Shown in pieces: positions 59,306 through 64,000 of a stretch of 64,000 nucleotides of DNA (the stretch's first letter is position 1; the number at the start of each line of letters is the position of its first letter). The DNA comes from Aquilaria yunnanensis. Its lineage: Eukaryota > Streptophyta > Magnoliopsida > Malvales > Thymelaeaceae. Under the pieces are notes generated by a model. It was not told the origin of the DNA, made no database searches, and saw only the letters and a program-made list of their open reading frames with translations. The position numbers and the translations under genes were made by a program. Location of the stretch: the NCBI GenBank assembly GCA_039654915.1, contig CM077593.1, positions 57,666,501-57,730,500 of the forward strand, in the 5' to 3' direction.

Positions 59306-61787
59306 CTAAGGGACCCCACCATCGTGAGATGCTCCATCCCCAACATCCTTTGTTGCAAGCTTCAACGCTAAAGGAGGAGCAAATGGCAGATTGAGATGAT
59401 CAATCGTTGACCAGCGAGGCCCCTCGGGGATGTCCAAAGCAGCTAAGAAGGAGAGGTCAAGGTTAGCATACTTCGCCAAGACTTGGTGCCGAGCCAGACA
59501 AAAGTCATCTTGAAAATCGACCTTGGTTGCTTGATCTGCCTTGTCTTTCTCGATGGACAAGTCGTCCAGCTCGTTCCTCAACTCAGTGACCTTCTTCTCG
59601 AACTTCTTCGTTTTCTTCTTCTTCTTTGTCTCCTTCTTTAGTGCGTCTACGTTGGCCTGAAGATCGGCATTGTCAGCGAGGGCCTTCGTCAGGAGAGCAG
59701 AGTCTTCCTTCTTCTCCTTTTGGTAGGCCTCGTTGGCCGAAGACAGCTCGACGACCTTCGACCCGAGGTCAGACATCCTCTAGGAGAAATCCTTTAAGAG
59801 CTCTTCCTGATGCTTTAAGAACTCCTCCCAAAGTTTGGCAACCTCCTCCTTGGCTATTTTCCTTAGCTCGGCATTCTTGACGACCGAGTTGGCACAAAAT
59901 ACCTTGGCCTTCTCCAGACACTCTTTGGCCCAAGATCGGACCGAAGACTGTTTTGCTGCCCAAGCTCTGAAATATCCGTTGTATGCCAAAAGTTGTAAAA
60001 AAAAAAAGAATGACATTTGGTGAAGTTTTACAAATAAAACCAAACACCTAGAAAATTTTGGAGAAAAGATGAAGGGTCTGAAGAATACCTGGGTTGCGTG
60101 TTCAGACATCCTCGCAGCAATGACCTCCTCGTTTGGGCATTCATCTGCCAGAGATTTGAAAGTGGCTTGGGTGAGCACGCCCCTCGCCATTTGGGGAGCC
60201 ATTTGCTGACTGTCTTTGAAGAACAAGTTCATGTCCTCCGTGAAAGACCAGAAAGGCTCCCTTGGAACCTTATCCTTCGAGATATAGGAGTCCCGAAGGG
60301 CCCGCTTCCAGGAATGCTCCACCATCCATGCCGAGGGCGCTAATTCCTCTGCAAAGTCACGCCGCAGTTACATCAATACATTGTCCTTTAGCCATACGTC
60401 TGTAAGATTGAGAATGCTAAAAATGTTTGAATTTATAAAGAAATGGCTAAGGGGCAAACCTGGTGGAACATCGGCAATGACATCGTCGGAGTTGTGGACT
60501 TCCTCCATTCCGGCAGGGACATGTTTGCCCTTGCTTCGTCTGCGTTCCTTGAGTTCTTCAGCAGAAGGGCCGCCTGCTGAAGAGCCCAAGATGTCCGCTG
60601 AAGTAGTAGGACTCTGGGGAGTAGAGCTGATGCTTAGCTCCGGTGGTAGGTCGGCGTGGACCGCAGGCTGGTCCCCGACCTCCACAATGTTCTCCAGGGG
60701 AGGGGGAAGAAGGTCCTTCTTCACCTTCTTGGCCGAAGACGGCCCGCCACGAAACGCGTTTTGCCTCTTTGGGGCTACCATCTTCTTCTGTTCCCTCTTC
60801 TCGGCTTGAACGAGGAAGAGGGACTTGTAGAAGGCAGTTGACTGGTCGCCCATCTCTGAAAAAGGAAGAAAATATCAGTGTAAGTCAAAAGGGATACTTA
60901 TACCAAAAATTTGGAAAGCAACTTACTCTCAACGAAGGCTTCATAAGTGAGCTCCTTCCGAAGGAGCATCACCAGCCGTGACTTCTTCCCATCGATGGTA
61001 GGAGCTGGCATGCCGAGATCGGTTTTGTGCTCCTTGAGCACCCCTAGCTCCCGAAGAACCTCTTCGGTCATAAGGTTCCACCTGATGAGGAAGGGATACA
61101 AGGAGCATGGGGGGACCTCAGCATCCCAGTCGGCGACAACTCGGATACGGCTGTCGAGGTCCTCAAACCTCGCTGCTAACTCAGGAGTTAGCAACTTCTT
61201 GGGATCAACAATGTCCATCTCTAGCGTTCCCCAGGCCCACCTAGTTGGCACGTGTGACCACGCCTCTGCAACCTTCAGGAAGAAAACTTCCTCTGCCACC
61301 CTCGCCAACTGTCTTTGGTGTCGAAGGTGAACATATATTTTTTGCTCCTAGATCCCCGAGGTAGCATGAAATAGAAGCCACCCTTCAGGACTGGATAGAG
61401 CTTATAATACTGTATGAAGATGATGAAGTGGGCTTCTATCTTGAAAACCCCACACATGCAGAGAAAGGCATTGAAGTAGGAATAGGAATTGGGAGGAAGT
61501 TGATTTATGGCTATGCCATGGAATTGGCAAAAGTCACAAAACATCTTCGGTGGAGGAAACCAAAGTCTGGCCTTCAGTTGGGCTCAGAAAATGGTAACCG
61601 CATCCGAATAGTTCATGAAGCTGAAAAGGCTGGGACGGGGTAGCCTGATAACGGCATCAAAAGGAAGAAAAAACATAGTTGTCCACTTTGTTAACTTCTC
61701 CGAAGTGGTACAACACAGGTCAGACATGAGAGGAAGCCAGCTCTGGGGAGTAGTTTGGACAGACATGACTGGGACAGGGGAAGACAT
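59306..61787 (-). pseudogene. Antisense spliced gene of Tat G3, broken
   Basis: Exons 61787-60927, 60855-60460, 60348-60089 and 59992-59306. Exon 3 is again 260 nt. ATG 61787 (MSSPVPVMSV) or 61766 could be the start. Exon 1 has frame breaks near 61560 and 61290; its LPPNSYSYFNAFLC and PRGSRSKKYMFTF match G1. Exon 4 has the coiled coil, one stop (near 59777) and a mutated splice acceptor (AA for AG at 59993-59994). It is not functional as it stands. Confidence 0.85.
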
Positions 61788-62076
61788 GTTCTGCTTAAAG
61801 AAACGGCTTTGGGAAAGAATGTCAAGGGACTTCGAGAATAAGAAAACAACTTCAGACTCTAGAAAAAATAGAAACGGAAGAAACCAAGGGACCTTTGGAA
61901 GGGAAACCAACCGAAACATTTGCCAAAGTCGGGATTAGTAGACACCGTCGTAAAAGGTCATCGAAAATTGCTCTGCTACTTGCACCGCCGCAAAAGAGAA
62001 AGAAGAGCGTAAGAGCAAACGAGAGTAGGACAGAAGCAAAGGAAAGCAAATGAGGGCCATGAAAGGAAGGAAGGTT

Positions 62077-62082
62077 TATATA
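62077..62082 (-). promoter_or_regulatory. TATA box of the G3 antisense gene
   Basis: TATATA 290 bp upstream of ATG 61787, the position equivalent to those in G1 and G2. Confidence 0.5.
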
Positions 62083-62527
62083 GACTGAATAGGGGGTAAC
62101 CGAATGGTTGCCATAACTATCCTACAAAGGTGAATCGTCGCCATAATTACCCCTCGAAGGTGAAAGGACGCGATTGGTGTAACCAATGCAACTGCCCCCC
62201 AATCACTGCATGCCATGTGTCGTCCAACACAAGAAATGAGGGCACGCCTTCTGACAGCACGAAAACCCAGGCACGCATATCCGAAGAGATGCTCCTGATT
62301 ATGAGATGTGACGGTCCACTGACCTGCGGCACAAAAAATACAAAGGGGGGGTGCACATCTCAAAAACACCAAGGGAATAGCCAAGGGGCAAGGAGTGACA
62401 CCTGTAGGCTGCCTCGGCTGGGAAGGCACACCTTCGGGAAAGGAAGCATCTCCTACGTTGTTTCCATAATAAGTCCCCCGAAGTGCCCCCAAAAGATTCG
62501 GCTGACCGAAGTCTCCACTTCGGCTTT

Positions 62528-62542
62528 CCGAGGGGGGGCATA
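62528..62542 (+). other. Polypurine tract of Tat G3
   Basis: CCGAGGGGGGGCATA abuts the decayed LTR start TAATGGCC. Confidence 0.7.
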
Positions 62543-63432
62543 TAATGGCCTAGGCGCTATTGCCCTTCAAGCCCCCACGGTCTGACGAGGCGCTACTCTT
62601 GGAGAGGGTAAGTGTCACCCGCGAGGAATGTGAGCACTAACCTCGAGTAAATAGGGTCCGGCACCCTGATCCCCCGACCTGAGTGATCCACTATCACCCT
62701 TGGGTAACGGAAATACTAACCTCAAAAGTATGTGCACTACCACCCTCGGTAAGATGAACTGACCAGCTTCAGAGGAGGTAGACTCACCATCTTCGGTAGG
62801 GGAAAACACCCCCGAAGGGGATCATTCACGTCGAGGGGACTCGCAGATAACTGAAGCAGCCTCAGTGTAAAGCCCTCCTATCCTGAAGAGGTCTCTTCCA
62901 CCGAAGGGATCTCGAGAATATGACAAAAATGGTTAAGGAGCTTCTGACACGCGGCCCTCACACATGTTCTGACATGCCGCCCTCACAGACGTTCTGACAC
63001 ACCGCCCTTGCACATGTTTTGACACGCTGCCTTCGTACATGCCCTGACACGCAGACCTCCTATGGCCCTGACTTCTCCCTAAACGACCTATGGCCAGCTA
63101 GAGGTCCCCATTTCCAAAGGTACGTACTGCATCCGACCAAACACGTGTCACGATCTGAGCGAGATGTGTCAAACGGACTTCCCCTAAACACCCTCCTATA
63201 AATATTCGGGAAACTCTCAGGCAAAAGTGATATTTTTCTTGACTTCACCAAATACTGACTTGGGTGTCGGAGGCTCCTCCCCTAGAAAAACATTCCGGGG
63301 ACCTCCTAACCCTTGTTCTTTTAGTGTTTCAGGCAATCTCTCCCAGGAAGTCTCTCATTCAGATGCTCCTCCCTCACTGAAAGTCCCTTCCAAGTTCACC
63401 ATGTCATACAATGAAGTTGTCAACGGGCATTA
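62543..63432 (+). repeat. 3' LTR of Tat G3 (about 890 bp)
   Basis: Starts TAATGGCC (for TGATAGCC) and ends CGGGCATTA (for GGGCATCA). TATAAAT is at 63197-63203. It includes CCTCACACATGTTCTGACA-like repeats near 62940-63060. Both ends carry a transition away from TG/CA. Confidence 0.75.
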
Positions 63433-64000
63433 ATTATGGCAAGGATAGGAAGCTGGGATGTCAAGAGGGTGCTCATTAATGATGGGGTCGAATGTTGACG
63501 TTTTGTTCTCCCATTTGTTGCCAAACTTGGGCATCTCAAAGGGTGATCTTAAACCTGTAACCTCACCTATCTTTGGCATTGGTCCCTCAGAACTCCCAGT
63601 ATTCAGGTGGATTAATCTACCCCTGATGCTCAAAGATAGCTCAATCCAAATAGAGGAAGAACTCTTTGCTTCTATGATGACAAGGCTCATCATCATAGAT
63701 GTCCCATCTTCATATAATCCCATCCTCAGAAGGCAGACATAGGGTAATCTTCACATTCACCCAGATGTGAAATACCTGACTATCACATTCAGCATGAAGG
63801 AGGGTGATGTAGAAATACTCATCGATCAAGCCGAAGTGCCCGAGTAGGAAAAAAACTGGCTGAAGGTGACAAGGAAAAGCTTGTATCCCGCTTATTAATG
63901 AACAAAGATCTATTTGCTTACTCTCCAAAGGATACGCTGGGAGTAGACCCGGGTATAGTTTAGCACAGCCTTAAAGTATGCCCAGAGGTGAAGCCTGTTT
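63433..64000 (+). pseudogene. Tat protease fragment (copy G4), continues beyond the window
   Basis: Reads IMARIGSWDVKRVLINDG, then after a frameshift NVDVLFSHLLPNLGISKGD, FGIGPSELPVFRWINLPLML and IIDVPSSYNPILRR. Beyond a stop it gives GNLHIHPDVKYLTITF and further broken sequence. It aligns with the G2 protease (36084-35110). It begins directly after the G3 LTR, so G3 probably inserted into this second Tat copy. Confidence 0.85.

Larger units (their letters stand above)
58121..63432 (+). mobile_element. Tat-lineage retrotransposon G3, 5' truncated
   Basis: Integrase half, convergent antisense gene, antisense upstream region, polypurine tract and 3' LTR, in the same order as G1 and G2. Gag to mid-integrase is absent. 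Its LTR end abuts protease sequence of another Tat copy at 63433. Confidence 0.83.

Noticed and set aside
1..64000. Host protein-coding gene, tRNA, rRNA, CRISPR or bacterial system
   Set aside because: Every credible protein match is to retrotransposon proteins. The repeats are minisatellites or LTRs, without the spacer structure of a CRISPR array.

Overview
This 64 kb window is plant nuclear DNA made almost entirely of LTR retrotransposons. I see no host gene, no tRNA or rRNA gene and nothing prokaryotic. The plant signature is a Tekay/Del-type chromovirus with a C-terminal chromodomain, Tat-lineage Ty3/Gypsy elements with a second RNase H and a spliced antisense gene, a Copia family primed by initiator tRNA-Met, many solo LTRs with 5-bp target-site duplications (TSDs), and four-deep nesting. 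A seed plant with a repeat-rich genome, probably a eudicot, fits; the species cannot be named from this sequence. The setting looks like heterochromatin.

Layout. 1-4695: 3' end of Tat copy G1 (+), with a 55-bp minisatellite, an intact four-exon antisense gene on the minus strand (426-2871) and a 3' LTR. 4696-12842: long LTRs of a Gypsy family called 'B' here, one inserted inside another, then a gag scrap, then a minus-strand B LTR interrupted by a Copia solo LTR. 13530-14248: broken antisense-gene remnant. 14249-18261: decayed minus-strand LTR of a Tekay-like family called 'C', interrupted by a Copia LTR carrying an exact 270-bp tandem duplication. 18262-25868: defective Copia element followed by inverted pieces of the same family. 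25869-27782: orphan, probably internal DNA of an old C element that resumes at 50799 and ends in a C LTR (51129-55187).

The central nest, from outside in: old C element; B solo LTR (27783-50793, TSD GGCCA); Tat copy G2 on the minus strand (27836-48393, TSD TAGAC); and a complete young Tekay/Del element (36885-46733, TSD CCCAG) inserted in the G2 gag gene. The Tekay element has two 2512-bp LTRs with only about four differences noticed, and an uninterrupted 1574-residue polyprotein. 56525-64000 holds a truncated B LTR, a minus-strand Tat gag/PBS/LTR scrap, Tat copy G3 (integrase, antisense gene, 3' LTR), and a protease fragment of a further Tat copy (G4).

How the parts work together. In the Tat elements, gag-protease-RT-RNase H-integrase run in one direction, and a spliced gene runs the opposite way between integrase and the 3' LTR. 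The two units converge on a roughly 430-bp gap containing repeats and a poly(A) signal. The antisense gene has its own TATA box about 270 bp upstream, outside the LTR, in all three copies. In the Tekay element one open reading frame supplies every protein needed for copying and integration, and the chromodomain is expected to direct insertion to heterochromatin. Letters B, C and G1-G5 are labels used only in this annotation. Boundaries come from reading TG/CA termini, TSDs, PBSs and polypurine tracts by eye; no alignment was run.
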